DNA from: JAADHG01 sp964418645
GTDB taxonomy: Bacteria; Bacteroidota; Bacteroidia; Flavobacteriales; Flavobacteriaceae
NCBI GenBank assembly: GCA_964418645.1
Contig: CAYQME010000002.1
Span: 1 to 64,000 of the forward strand
Length of the DNA stretch: 64,000 nucleotides
Reading direction: 5' to 3'
Numbering within the stretch: the first letter of the stretch is position 1; every line of letters begins with the position of its first letter. A program made the position numbers and the translations under genes. Positions 25,014 through 34,714 of this stretch are shown here, piece after piece. Under the pieces are notes generated by a model, which searched no databases, had not been told where the DNA came from, and worked only from the letters and a program-made list of their open reading frames with translations.

Positions 25014-25898
25014 TTAAGATTTGTTCTTTTTTGCTCTAATCATTGCTTCAAGTTGATCCCACATTTCTTGTGGAATGTCTTCGAGCATATTAAACTCTCC
25101 AGCGCCTTTTAGCCATTCTCCACCATCTATTGTAATTACTTCACCATTGATATATGACGAGAAATCAGAGACTAAATAAGCTGCTAAATTTGCCAATTCC
25201 TGATGCTCTCCAACACGTTGTAAAGGTACTTTTTTAGACATATCAAATTTATCCTTAAGATTTCCAGGCATTAACCTATCCCAAGCACCTTTTGTAGGGA
25301 AAGGTCCTGGAGCAATGGCATTAAAGCGCATACCGTATTTTGCCCACTCAACAGCAAGACTTCTTGTTAAAGCAAGTACACCCGCTTTTGCTGTGGCACT
25401 TGGAACCACATATCCAGAACCTGTCCATGCATAAGTGGTTACAATATTTAATACCACAGTATTAGTTTGTTTAGTACTTATCCAATGTTTTCCAAAAGCT
25501 AATGTACAGTTTTTTGTGCCTTTTAAAACAATGTCGATTATGGTATCAAAAGCATTTGCAGATAAGCGTTCAGTTGGGGAGATAAAATTACCTGCGGCAT
25601 TGTTTAAAAGGATATCAACTTTTCCAAAATTTGCTATCACAATTTTAAACATATTTTCCACTTGGTCAAAATAGCGTACATCGCATTGTACAGGAAGACA
25701 CTTTCCGTCAGTTTCAGCTTCTAATTGAGAAGCTGTAGCTTCGAGCTTTTCTAAATTTCTTGAAGTAATTGCCACATTTGCACCTAGTTCTAGAAAGTAT
25801 TTTGTCATGGCTTTGCCCAAACCACTACCACCTCCTGTAACGACTATAGTTTTTCCATTTAAAGCATTATCCCGAAGCATTTTGTTAGTGAATTTCAT
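25014..25898 (-). CDS. SDR family oxidoreductase, 2,4-dienoyl-CoA reductase-like
   Basis: A 294-residue short-chain dehydrogenase. The NADP(H) loop is TGGGSGLGKAMTKYFLELG, followed by NNAAGNF and the distal DGGEWLKG segment. In place of the usual YxxxK the active site reads PSATAKAGV, with Ser at the Tyr position, as in the DECR branch (2,4-dienoyl-CoA reductases) whose catalytic residues differ from classical SDRs. IAPGPFPTKGAWDRL is also typical of this branch. It would act in the oxidation of unsaturated fatty acids using NADPH. It is monocistronic, transcribed towards parA and divergent from the iron-sulfur repair gene. Confidence 0.85.
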   Translation of the reverse strand: MKFTNKMLRDNALNGKTIVVTGGGSGLGKAMTKYFLELGANVAITSRNLEKLEATASQLEAETDGKCLPVQCDVRYFDQVENMFKIVIANFGKVDILLNNAAGNFISPTERLSANAFDTIIDIVLKGTKNCTLAFGKHWISTKQTNTVVLNIVTTYAWTGSGYVVPSATAKAGVLALTRSLAVEWAKYGMRFNAIAPGPFPTKGAWDRLMPGNLKDKFDMSKKVPLQRVGEHQELANLAAYLVSDFSSYINGEVITIDGGEWLKGAGEFNMLEDIPQEMWDQLEAMIRAKKNKS

Positions 25899-25955
25899 TT
25901 ATAATGGTTTTATGTATAAAAGTAAGTATAAAGTTTTTTAAAATAAGAATTGATA

Positions 25956-26000
25956 ACTGATAAAAGTCATGTTTTTAATGACTGATAAAAAGTAATTTTG
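25956..26000 (+). promoter_or_regulatory. Operator-like palindrome, direct repeat and -7 box of the iron-sulfur repair gene
   Basis: TAATTTTG at 25993-26000 is an exact TAnnTTTG box, 22 bp before the ATG. Just upstream, AGTCAT (25965-25970) and ATGACT (25978-25983) form an inverted repeat with a 7-bp spacer, and ACTGATAAAA occurs twice (25956-25965 and 25981-25990), 25 bp apart. The palindrome covers the expected -33 region, so a bound regulator would affect initiation. Regulation by nitric oxide or redox is expected from the gene's job, but the regulator is not identified. Confidence 0.5.
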
Positions 26001-26022
26001 AAGATTAAATAAGACTATAAAA

Positions 26023-26745
26023 ATGACAATTATTGAAGAAAAAACAGTAGCTCAAATGGTTGCTGAGAATATAAAAACAGCACATGTATTTAAAAAATAT
26101 GGTATTGACTTTTGTTGTGGAGGAGGTATAAGTATTGACAAAGTTTGTAAAAAAAATAATATTGATTTTTCCACGTTGAAAGAGGAGTTATTGGCAGTTG
26201 ATGATGCTCCTAAAGCATATGAATATAATAAGTGGGAACTCAGATTTTTGATAGATCATATTGTAAATGTGCATCATGCCTATGTTGAAGAGGCTATTCC
26301 TTTAATTATTCAATATGTAGATAGAGTGGTTGAGGTTCATGGGCATTTCCATACTAATGTGATTGAAATTAGTAAACTTTTTAAAGAAGCTGCAAACGAA
26401 TTAACTTCTCATATGAAGAAAGAAGAAATTATATTATTTCCTTACATTAAACAAATATTAAGCCTTAAAGAAAAAGGAGGATATGTAACTCGGCCTCCCT
26501 TTGGAACAGTAAATAACCCTATTAGAATGATGGAAACTGAGCATGAATTAGTTGGAGGTATTTTTAAGGAAATAGATAGATTAACTAATAATTACACACT
26601 ACCTGAGGGTGCTTGTAATACCTTTAAAGCACTATATGCGAAGCTAGAAGAATTTGAAAATGATTTACATCAACACATACATTTAGAAAATAATATTTTG
26701 CACCCCAAAGCCATACAATTAGAAAATGAATTACAAAACAATTAG
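26023..26745 (+). CDS. ric: Iron-sulfur cluster repair di-iron protein (RIC/ScdA/YtfE family)
   Basis: A 240-residue cytosolic protein with an N-terminal DUF542 domain (VAQMVAENIKTAHVFKKYG, then the cysteine motif DFCCGGG) and a C-terminal hemerythrin-like four-helix domain. Candidate iron ligands are the histidines and glutamates in IDHIVNVHHAYVEEAIP, VHGHFH, SHMKKEEIILFPYI, TEHELVGGIF and LHQHIHLENNILHP. Family members restore iron-sulfur clusters damaged by nitric oxide or peroxide. The upstream palindrome suggests stress-dependent control. It is monocistronic, ending in a hairpin terminator. Confidence 0.93.
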   Translation: MTIIEEKTVAQMVAENIKTAHVFKKYGIDFCCGGGISIDKVCKKNNIDFSTLKEELLAVDDAPKAYEYNKWELRFLIDHIVNVHHAYVEEAIPLIIQYVDRVVEVHGHFHTNVIEISKLFKEAANELTSHMKKEEIILFPYIKQILSLKEKGGYVTRPPFGTVNNPIRMMETEHELVGGIFKEIDRLTNNYTLPEGACNTFKALYAKLEEFENDLHQHIHLENNILHPKAIQLENELQNN

Positions 26746-26827
26746 ATATATTTAATAAAGAACATAACATTTGGTTTCGGTAGGATTTGATGCTGGAATA
26801 GATTAATTATTGATTTTAATATTTTGG

Positions 26828-26862
26828 AAAAGGAGTTTTTATTATAAAGACTCCTTTTTTTA
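26828..26862 (+). terminator. Rho-independent terminator after the iron-sulfur repair gene
   Basis: AAAAGGAGT and ACTCCTTTT form a stem around an A/T loop and are followed by T6 and TATTT. It starts about 80 bp after the stop codon. Confidence 0.7.
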
Positions 26863-26999
26863 TTTAGACATTATTCATAATTAACTTTTGTTTAAGTTAT
26901 TAGCTAGCAAATATTTTATATATTGTAGGAATTTTAAATTTTAATTGTAAAAATTAAGCTACTGAATTATTTCTTTAATATTAAAAGCAAATTTCAATT

Positions 27000-29768
27000 A
27001 TGAAAACCATCAATCCATTTACTAAAACTATATTGTTAAGTTTATTTCTGTTAACAATTTCATTATCAGTAGATGCTCAAATAAAGAAAACTGCGAGCGT
27101 TGAAGGAATTACAGAATATAAGCTCGATAATGGTATGAAGGTCTTATTGTTTCCTGATAATTCATCGCAAACCATCACGGTAAATATTACATACAAAGTT
27201 GGATCACGACATGAAGGTTATGGCGAAAAAGGAATGGCTCATTTATTGGAGCATATGGTGTTTAAAGGGACTCCCAAGCATGAAGATATACCTAATGAAT
27301 TAACATCTCATGGTGCAAGACCAAATGGAACCACTTGGTATGATAGAACCAATTATTTTGAATCCTTTAATGCTACTGATGAAAATTTAGATTGGGCTTT
27401 AGATTTAGAAGCAGATAGAATGGTAAATTCTTATATCGCCAAAGAAGATTTAGAATCTGAATTTTCTGTAGTAAGAAATGAATTTGAAAGTGGTGAAAAC
27501 TCGCCTACAGGGGTATTAATGAAAAAAGTAATAAGTACAGCTTACTTATGGCATAACTACGGACAATCTACTATTGGAAATCGTTCTGATATTGAACGTG
27601 TGCCAATTGAAAATTTAAAAGCATTTTATAAAAAATATTATCGTCCGGATAATGCTGTATTAATGGTTACTGGAAAATTTGAAGTTGAGAAAACCTTAGC
27701 GTTAATTGCTAAGAAGTTTAATACCATTAAAAACCCTTCAACAGCCTTAAGAGATGTGCCTACTATTGAACCTCCGCAAGATGGAGAGAAAAGAGTAACT
27801 CTTAGCAGAGTTGGTGATTTACAAATTATTTCTGCATTATATCATACTCCAGCAGGATCGCATGAAGATTATGCTGCATTGGCAATTGCTGAAGATGTTT
27901 TAACAGACCAACCATCAGGGAGATTATATAAAGCTTTAATCGACGAAAAGAAATCTTCAAGCCTTTGGTCTTTTGCGCCATTTACAAAAGAACCATCATT
28001 TATATATATTAATGTTGATGTACCTTCTGATAAATCTTTAAGTGAAGCTGAAACTACATTTTTAACATTATTAGATGATTTTTCAAGAAATCCTGTTATA
28101 GAAGAAGAGTTAAAAAGAGCAAAAGCCAATATTTTAAAACAAATAGATCAGATATATAGGAATTCTTCTTTCTTAGGTACATATATGAGTGAGTTTATAG
28201 GAGCAGGAGATTGGAGATTAGCTTTTATTCATCGTGATCGTATTGAGAATATGACACTAGACCAAGTAAATGATGTTGTTAAAAAATATTTTATAAGCAC
28301 TAATAGAACCGTTGGTGAATTTGTACCTACAAAGTCTCCTGTGCGTATAGGTATACCGCATACCGAAGGTGTTGAAGAGATGGTGAAAACTTACAAAGGA
28401 AAAGAGGGGTATGGTGCAGGCGAAGCTTTTGATGTGTCTTACGATAATATAGAAAATAAATTAGATTCAGGAGTACTTGCAAAAAGTGGTATCGAATATG
28501 GTTTAATCAAAAAAAACAATCGTGGCAAAACGGTCGGCGTTTCTTTTGCAATGCGAAATGGAAATGTAAATCAGTTAATGAATAAAGGACTTACTGCGCA
28601 GTATGCTGCAAGTTTATTAAATAAAGGCACAAAAAACATGTCTCGACAAGCTATAGAAGATAAATTGAGTGACCTCAAGTCTTCAATCTTTTTTAGAGGA
28701 GTTAATGGTAGAGTATATGCCAATATTAGTAGTTCCGAAGATAATTTAATGGAAACCTTATCATTAATGGCTGAGATGTTTAAAAACCCTCTTTTTGATG
28801 ATACCGAGTTAGACAAATTAAAAACACAAAACTTAGCTAGGTTAGAGCAAAATAAATCTGAACCTACTTTTGTAGCATCAATGCGATTAGGGCAAATAAA
28901 TCAACGCTATAAAAAAGGACACCCTTTATATAGTATGTCAATAGACGAACAAATTGAAGCCATTAATGCAGTAAATATAGATGCTATTAAAGCATATTAT
29001 AATGATTTTTATGGTATTTCTAATAATGCTACTTTAGTAGTTATAGGAAATTTTGAAGATGATAAAATTAAAGACTTCTTTGAAAGTGAATTTGGAGATT
29101 TTAAATCTGATTTACCATTTACTGCAATTAGTAATAAATTTCAAGAAAATAAATCGGCAAATGAAAGTTTAAAAACACCAGACAAGAAAAACGCATTTAC
29201 AACAGGTACATTATCTTTTGAAAGTAACCAGTATGACGATGATTACGCAGCACTTCAAATTGCTGGGACTATTTTTGGAGGAGGGTTTTTAAACTCTAGA
29301 ATTGCCGGTAGATTGCGTCAGCAAGACGGTGTAAGCTATGGTGCAGGAGCAGGAATCTCGGTAGATGGCGATAAGAATGATAAGAACTCTTCAATGTTTA
29401 TTTATGCCATATATGCACCAGAGAATGCTGACAAAGTACAACTTGGGTTTAAAGAAGAAATTGCTCGTTTTATTGAAGATGGAATCACAGAAGAAGAGCT
29501 TAAAAATGCCGTAACAGGGTGGGTACAATCTCAGAATGTATCAAGAGCAAAAGATAATGAACTTTCAAGTGTTATTAACAATAACTTATATTATGACAGA
29601 GATTTAAATTTTCAAAAAAATGTTGAAAGTAAAATAAAAAGCTTAACCGTAGAAGATGTAAATAATGCCATTAAAAAACATTTTAAAACGTATGAAAATT
29701 GGACGGTTGTAAATGCAGGAGATTTTACTAACCTCATTAATTTAGATCAGGAAAAAACTAAAGATTAG
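27000..29768 (+). CDS. Secreted M16 (pitrilysin) family zinc metalloprotease, two-domain
   Basis: A 922-residue exported protease with signal peptide LLSLFLLTISLSVDAQ. The first M16 half has the inverted zinc motif HLLEH in KGMAHLLEHMVFKGTP, with the further zinc-binding Glu supplied by the ADRMVNSYI...ESEFSVVRNEFE region. The second half (about residues 490-920) is the inactive partner fold, recognisable by ANISSSEDNL and FGGGFLNSRIAGRLRQQDGVSYG. Such peptidases degrade peptides or process proteins inside a closed chamber; here it works in the periplasm or outside. It has its own 250-bp upstream gap and a clear terminator, so it is monocistronic. Confidence 0.94.
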   Translation: MKTINPFTKTILLSLFLLTISLSVDAQIKKTASVEGITEYKLDNGMKVLLFPDNSSQTITVNITYKVGSRHEGYGEKGMAHLLEHMVFKGTPKHEDIPNELTSHGARPNGTTWYDRTNYFESFNATDENLDWALDLEADRMVNSYIAKEDLESEFSVVRNEFESGENSPTGVLMKKVISTAYLWHNYGQSTIGNRSDIERVPIENLKAFYKKYYRPDNAVLMVTGKFEVEKTLALIAKKFNTIKNPSTALRDVPTIEPPQDGEKRVTLSRVGDLQIISALYHTPAGSHEDYAALAIAEDVLTDQPSGRLYKALIDEKKSSSLWSFAPFTKEPSFIYINVDVPSDKSLSEAETTFLTLLDDFSRNPVIEEELKRAKANILKQIDQIYRNSSFLGTYMSEFIGAGDWRLAFIHRDRIENMTLDQVNDVVKKYFISTNRTVGEFVPTKSPVRIGIPHTEGVEEMVKTYKGKEGYGAGEAFDVSYDNIENKLDSGVLAKSGIEYGLIKKNNRGKTVGVSFAMRNGNVNQLMNKGLTAQYAASLLNKGTKNMSRQAIEDKLSDLKSSIFFRGVNGRVYANISSSEDNLMETLSLMAEMFKNPLFDDTELDKLKTQNLARLEQNKSEPTFVASMRLGQINQRYKKGHPLYSMSIDEQIEAINAVNIDAIKAYYNDFYGISNNATLVVIGNFEDDKIKDFFESEFGDFKSDLPFTAISNKFQENKSANESLKTPDKKNAFTTGTLSFESNQYDDDYAALQIAGTIFGGGFLNSRIAGRLRQQDGVSYGAGAGISVDGDKNDKNSSMFIYAIYAPENADKVQLGFKEEIARFIEDGITEEELKNAVTGWVQSQNVSRAKDNELSSVINNNLYYDRDLNFQKNVESKIKSLTVEDVNNAIKKHFKTYENWTVVNAGDFTNLINLDQEKTKD

Positions 29769-29785
29769 AATTTGAAGCCATTTAA

Positions 29786-29817
29786 AAAACCAGACTCATA
29801 ATCTGGTTTTTTTTATT
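29786..29817 (+). terminator. Rho-independent terminator after the M16 protease gene
   Basis: AAACCAGA and TCTGGTTT form a stem with loop CTCATAA, followed by T-rich DNA. It starts 17 bp after the stop codon. Confidence 0.8.
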
Positions 29818-29851
29818 TTTATTAAAAATTGTCAACTTATTTTTGGGAGAC

Positions 29852-31975
29852 TCAATCAATTAATATTTCTAAAATTTTAATAGCAGCATCACTAATTTTT
29901 GTACCAGGGCCAAAAACAGCAACAGCACCTGCATCAAATAAATATTGATAATCTTGTTTAGGGATTACGCCACCAACAATAACCATAATATCATCGCGAC
30001 TATAGTTTTTGAGTGCTTCTATTACCTGAGGAACTAGCGTTTTGTGCCCTGCTGCAAGTGATGACACACCAAGAATATGAACATCATTTTCTACAGCTTG
30101 TTTGGCAGCTTCTTGTGGAGTTTGGAACAGCGGACCAATATCTACATCAAAGCCAACATCAGCATAACCTGTTGCCACAACTTTAGCACCTCGGTCATGG
30201 CCATCTTGTCCCATTTTTGCAATCATTATCCGAGGTCTTCTACCTTCTTGTTCTGCAAAAACATCAGCTAATTCTTTAGCTTTTTTAAAGGATTCATCGT
30301 TTTTTATTTCTTTACTATACACGCCACTAAATGATTTTATTTGTGCTTTATAACGTCCAAACTCAGCTTCAAGGGCATCGCTAATTTCCCCCAATGTGGC
30401 ACGTTCTCTAGCAGCTTCAACAGCTAAAGCTAGTAAATTTCCTTCTTTTGAACGTGCTACTTCGGTTAATTTTGATATTGCTGCTTTTACTTTATTATTA
30501 TTTCTTTCAGATTTAATTCTGTTTAATCGTTCTATTTGTTGATTACGAACGGTTTGATTGTCAACCTCAAGAATATGTAAAGGATCTTCCTCTTTCAATC
30601 TGTATTTATTAACGCCAACAATAATATCTTGCCCAGAATCTATGCATGCTTGTTTACGTGCAGCAGCTTCTTCAATACGTATTTTAGGAATGCCAGCCTC
30701 AATGGCTTTGGTCATGCCACCTAATCCTTCAACTTCTTGAATAAGTCCCCAAGCTTTTTGTGTGATATCATGCGTTAGTTTTTCAACGTAGTAACTTCCT
30801 GCCCAAGGATCGACTGTTTTAGTGATTTTAGTTTCTTCTTGTAAATAAATTTGTGTATTACGTGCAATTCTTGCTGAAAAATCGGTTGGTAACGCAATGG
30901 CTTCGTCTAAAGCGTTAGTATGTAAGCTTTGTGTGCCTCCAAAGGCAGCTGCAGCAGCTTCAATACAAGTTCTTGATATGTTATTAAAAGGATCTTGTTC
31001 TGTTAAACTCCAGCCACTAGTTTGGCAATGTGTTCGTAATGCTAGTGATTTTGGGTTTTTTGGGTTGAATTGTTTTATCAATTTTGCCCAAAGCATTCTA
31101 GCTGCCCTTAGTTTTGCAATCTCCATAAAATGATTCATGCCAATTGCCCAGAAGAAGGATATACGAGGTGCAAAAGTATCTATATCCATTCCAGTTTCAA
31201 GACCTTTTCTTATATATTCTAAGCCATCTGCCAATGTGTAAGCCAATTCAATATCACAAGTTGCACCAGCTTCTTGCATGTGGTAACCTGATATACTGAT
31301 ACTATTGAATTTTGGCATGTTATTACTGGTAAATTCAAAAATATCTGAAATAATTTTCATGGAGGGTTTAGGCGGATAGATATATGTATTTCTCACCATA
31401 AATTCTTTAAGAATGTCATTTTGTATCGTTCCTGCTAATTGTTCTGGTTTAACGCCTTGTTCTTCAGCAGCTACAATATAAAATGCCATAATTGGCAAAA
31501 CGGCTCCATTCATAGTCATAGAAATGCTCATTTTATCTAGAGGAATTTGATTGAAAAGAATTTTCATATCCTCTACGCTATCAATAGCAACTCCAGCTTT
31601 TCCAACATCACCAACTACACGTTCGTGGTCAGAATCATAACCTCTATGTGTTGCCAAATCAAAAGCCACAGAAAGTCCTTTTTGTCCTGCTTCTAAATTG
31701 CGCCTGTAAAAAGCATTACTATCTTCAGCAGTACTAAAACCAGCATATTGACGAATAGTCCACGGTCTCCTAACATACATAGTGCTATACGGACCACGAA
31801 GATAAGGAGGAATACCGGCAACAAAGTTGATGTGTTCTATAGTTTTTAAATCTTCTCTTGAATAGGTCTCTTTAATCTCAATTCTTTCAGCAGTTAAAAA
31901 AGCTTTACTTTTTTTTGATTCTTGACTTGCAACTTCAGATTTAATGGCGATATGTTGTACATTTTTTCTATCCAT
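29852..31975 (-). CDS. scpA: Methylmalonyl-CoA mutase large (catalytic, B12-binding) subunit
   Basis: A 707-residue adenosylcobalamin enzyme that interconverts succinyl-CoA and methylmalonyl-CoA. The TIM-barrel half has GPYSTMYVRRPWTIRQYAGF and GLSVAFDLATHRGYDSD, with later CQTSGWSLTEQDPFNN. The C-terminal ~140 residues are the cobalamin domain with GQDGHDRGAKVVATG (base-off DxHxxG), followed by GVSSLAAGHKTLVP and FGPGT. Length and order fit the alpha chain. Together with the small subunit (33356-34714) it makes the heterodimer used in propionate metabolism. Its start overlaps the preceding hypothetical gene by one base. Confidence 0.97.
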   Translation of the reverse strand: MDRKNVQHIAIKSEVASQESKKSKAFLTAERIEIKETYSREDLKTIEHINFVAGIPPYLRGPYSTMYVRRPWTIRQYAGFSTAEDSNAFYRRNLEAGQKGLSVAFDLATHRGYDSDHERVVGDVGKAGVAIDSVEDMKILFNQIPLDKMSISMTMNGAVLPIMAFYIVAAEEQGVKPEQLAGTIQNDILKEFMVRNTYIYPPKPSMKIISDIFEFTSNNMPKFNSISISGYHMQEAGATCDIELAYTLADGLEYIRKGLETGMDIDTFAPRISFFWAIGMNHFMEIAKLRAARMLWAKLIKQFNPKNPKSLALRTHCQTSGWSLTEQDPFNNISRTCIEAAAAAFGGTQSLHTNALDEAIALPTDFSARIARNTQIYLQEETKITKTVDPWAGSYYVEKLTHDITQKAWGLIQEVEGLGGMTKAIEAGIPKIRIEEAAARKQACIDSGQDIIVGVNKYRLKEEDPLHILEVDNQTVRNQQIERLNRIKSERNNNKVKAAISKLTEVARSKEGNLLALAVEAARERATLGEISDALEAEFGRYKAQIKSFSGVYSKEIKNDESFKKAKELADVFAEQEGRRPRIMIAKMGQDGHDRGAKVVATGYADVGFDVDIGPLFQTPQEAAKQAVENDVHILGVSSLAAGHKTLVPQVIEALKNYSRDDIMVIVGGVIPKQDYQYLFDAGAVAVFGPGTKISDAAIKILEILID

Positions 31976-32622
31976 TAAAAAATCATTTTTTCTATAAAGG
32001 GATCAAAATCAGCTTCAAAGACAGTAGTAAGTTGTACAAATACTGTTTTATCATTTGCAGAAATGATATAAGAGTAATTGAACGCTTCCTTTTTTAGTTT
32101 CTTATCTTTTAATTTATAAACTGATTTAAATAGTTGTTGATTGATATTTCCACCATACTTAACAGAAATTTTAGTAAATGTGATACCACTATTTTTTACT
32201 ATCTTTTGATTGTTTGATTGAATTAACCCTAGTAACTGACCTGCGCTTTTTTTAGAAAATTTAAAAAATGGGACTGTATTTATGGTGTATGTAGATTTTG
32301 TATTTTTATCAAAGAATATATATAATGATCCTTCTATTTTACCCAATGCATTTAATCTATCGATTTCAAAGTTGTATTCCTTTTTAGTAACTAAAGAGTC
32401 TAGGAGTTTTTGATATTTTGCCAAAGAAATCCTTTCAAAATCTGTAGGTAAATAAATTTTTGTTCCAGTATCATCTAAAAAATGATACTTCCCCAGAACA
32501 TTTTCAGCATTTTCATTCCCCAACCAAGTTTGAGCTTCATTTGCTAGATTAAGACAGGAAACAAAGAGAACAGTAATTGTACTAACTATTATAAAAATAT
32601 ATGGTTTGGGTTTAATGCTCAT
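31975..32622 (-). CDS. Hypothetical lipoprotein-like protein within the mutase operon
   Basis: I do not recognise this 215-residue protein. It has an N-terminal membrane-insertion signal (YIFIIVSTITVLFVSCLN) with a possible lipobox (FVSC, Cys20), so it is probably a lipoprotein. The rest is a soluble mixed alpha/beta domain (LGKYHFLDDTGTKIYLP, then repeated TITVxF-like strands and YSYIISANDKTVFVQL). No catalytic motif stands out. It overlaps the scpA start by one base and follows another lipoprotein gene after 34 bp, so it belongs to the same transcript as the mutase genes. The link to propionate metabolism may be only positional. Confidence 0.7.
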   Translation of the reverse strand: MSIKPKPYIFIIVSTITVLFVSCLNLANEAQTWLGNENAENVLGKYHFLDDTGTKIYLPTDFERISLAKYQKLLDSLVTKKEYNFEIDRLNALGKIEGSLYIFFDKNTKSTYTINTVPFFKFSKKSAGQLLGLIQSNNQKIVKNSGITFTKISVKYGGNINQQLFKSVYKLKDKKLKKEAFNYSYIISANDKTVFVQLTTVFEADFDPFIEKMIF

Positions 32623-32656
32623 TTTTAATTTGTATATAATTGTTTTATTAAAGTAA

Positions 32657-33352
32657 TTATTGTTTTAAGCTATCTTGTTTTGTTTTTGTCTTTTTGTTTT
32701 TCTTCACTGTGCCAAGTTTTGTTAAATTTTCAGGATCTACATTATAGATTAACCCATTTTCTTTTTGCTCTTCAACATAATCTGGCGCACTCATTTGTAT
32801 TAGTTTAGTATAAAACATATCTAGAGCAACATAAGTTGCAAGTGCTCTATCTTTTTTTGCCATTAAGTGCCTTTTAGTATATAAAACGGGACCTAAAACT
32901 TCTGTAGTTAATGTGCCTGAAGAAGATAACACATCTATGGTTGTATTCATTTCTTTATCCTGTATATTTTCAATAATACAGTTTACTAATTCATTATGGT
33001 AATTTAGTCTTAGACGAGTTCCTTTACTAGTCCATAAATCTTTATCGTTTTTTAAAACATTAACCACCTCTTTTAAATGATCATTAAAAAACTCTTTTGC
33101 TGGAGGCCTATTATTTATTAGTAATTTTAAATAATTATTATAGCCTTCAGCAACTGTATTTCCTAAAAAAGTATAATGCTTTGATATGTAATCCTCAAAA
33201 GTGTAAACAGCTTCTTTTATTAATTCCATGTCTCCACCTGAAGAGCAAGCTACCAAATCATCCTTATCAGAATATAGGTATTCTAATTTTTGTTGTTTAC
33301 AACTGTTAAAAAGTAAAGTAATTACAACTAGTAAAAAAAAGATATTTTTCAT
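32657..33352 (-). CDS. Hypothetical lipoprotein between mutase genes
   Basis: A 231-residue lipoprotein with lipobox FNSCK (Cys18), followed by a mostly helical domain: ELIKEAVYTFEDYISKHY, TVAEGYNNYLKLLIN and HLKEVVNVLKNDKDLW. It contains CSSGGD near residue 36 and ends in a lysine-rich tail (KKNKKTKTKQDSLKQ). I do not recognise the family. It is 3 bp after the mutA stop codon, so it is co-transcribed with the small mutase subunit. No motif suggests an enzyme. Confidence 0.7.
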   Translation of the reverse strand: MKNIFFLLVVITLLFNSCKQQKLEYLYSDKDDLVACSSGGDMELIKEAVYTFEDYISKHYTFLGNTVAEGYNNYLKLLINNRPPAKEFFNDHLKEVVNVLKNDKDLWTSKGTRLRLNYHNELVNCIIENIQDKEMNTTIDVLSSSGTLTTEVLGPVLYTKRHLMAKKDRALATYVALDMFYTKLIQMSAPDYVEEQKENGLIYNVDPENLTKLGTVKKNKKTKTKQDSLKQ

Positions 33353-33355
33353 TTC

Positions 33356-34714
33356 TTATTCAATTTTTAAGCGTTTTTGTTCTAATTTTTCAGATAAGCG
33401 TTTTTCTAAGATTGGTTCAATCAAAGTTTTCCTTGGATTGGTTTTTACAAAAGGATACAACTCTAACTCATTAGCCATTTTATCATTGGGATTTAGGTGT
33501 TTATTTGTTCCTAATAAAATAAGTTCCTCATTATCCATTTGTTGTTGTTCTAAAGTAGCGCTCTCTTTTATTTTTCGCTGAATCGTACCGTCTTTTAACT
33601 GTTTTAAAAAACCACCATTTGATTCTATGTTTTTAAAAAGGGATAGTCCTTTTTTAGCAAATTGTTGTGTTAATTTTTCAATATAATAAGAGCCATCGGC
33701 TGGATTATTCACTGCATTAAAATAACTCTCATGTTTGAGTATCAATAATTGATTACGTGCGATACGTTCTCCAAATTCGTTGTCTTTATGGTAAATAGTA
33801 TCGTAGGGCAAATTGCAAATTGTATTTGCACCTCCTAAAATAGCACTCATACATTCTGTTGTGGTACGCAGCATATTTGTATTGTAATCATATAGAGTTT
33901 TATTGCGTTTTGAAGGTGTTACAATAATATGGCAGTCTGATTTAATTCCATATTCTGAAGCTAAGGTTTTCCATAATAAACGTAAAGCACGAAGTTTAGC
34001 AATTTCAAAAAAATAATTTGAACCAACAGAAATATTAAACGCTATATTGTTTTGAATTTTCTCTTTAAGATGATTTAAATATTCATTAGCATGTGCCATA
34101 GCATATGCTAACTGTTGAATTATGGTTGCCCCAGCATTTTGATATATAGAGACATCAATAGACAAACTAGATTTTAATTCCCCTGTATTTTTGATGATGT
34201 CTTCAAAAACGCTATGGTCTTTGTATAAATTAGTAAACCAATTTCCAGTCTTTGCAAGGTTGCCAATAATATCTGTATTTATATATACATTAGAAGAAAA
34301 GGCAGAAAGTTTTTTTACAAATTTTTCTGAAAGAAAGTTTAGTTCAAAATGAATAGAAGTAGAAGCAAAATCTATGTTTTGTAACAAAGTTTCAATAGAA
34401 ATATCAGCATTTGGAATAATGAATTTTATACTTTCTGCTCCTCGTTGTAATGCATCAATAGCTTTTGCATTGGATTTTTCGGTATTTGCTACAAATATAG
34501 ATTGACAAATTTTCCATGCAGTTACTTTTGTTGATGACACATTAGGAAATTCCTTAAAATCATCAGCATGGTAAAATGGTTTTACATCAATTCCTTCAAG
34601 AGAATTCCAAACCAGAGTCTTGTTATAATCAGCTCCTTTTAAATCAGTTTGAATTTTTTGCTTCCAAGCTTTTGCCGAAACAGGTTCAAATTCGTTAAAC
34701 AATGATTTACTCAT
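33356..34714 (-). CDS. mutA: Methylmalonyl-CoA mutase small subunit
   Basis: A 452-residue protein related to the barrel domain of the mutase but without the C-terminal cobalamin-binding domain, as expected for the beta chain. Recognisable pieces are LFNEFEPVSAKAWKQKIQTDLKG, the segment FFEIAKLRALRLLWKTLASEYG (matching FMEIAKLRAARMLWAKL in the large subunit), CMSAILGGANTICNLPYD and ADGSYYIEKLTQQFAKK. It pairs structurally with ScpA and does not catalyse. It overlaps the preceding ftsB/divIC-like gene by 8 bp. In many relatives the large subunit gene follows directly; here two lipoprotein genes stand between. Confidence 0.93.
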   Translation of the reverse strand: MSKSLFNEFEPVSAKAWKQKIQTDLKGADYNKTLVWNSLEGIDVKPFYHADDFKEFPNVSSTKVTAWKICQSIFVANTEKSNAKAIDALQRGAESIKFIIPNADISIETLLQNIDFASTSIHFELNFLSEKFVKKLSAFSSNVYINTDIIGNLAKTGNWFTNLYKDHSVFEDIIKNTGELKSSLSIDVSIYQNAGATIIQQLAYAMAHANEYLNHLKEKIQNNIAFNISVGSNYFFEIAKLRALRLLWKTLASEYGIKSDCHIIVTPSKRNKTLYDYNTNMLRTTTECMSAILGGANTICNLPYDTIYHKDNEFGERIARNQLLILKHESYFNAVNNPADGSYYIEKLTQQFAKKGLSLFKNIESNGGFLKQLKDGTIQRKIKESATLEQQQMDNEELILLGTNKHLNPNDKMANELELYPFVKTNPRKTLIEPILEKRLSEKLEQKRLKIE

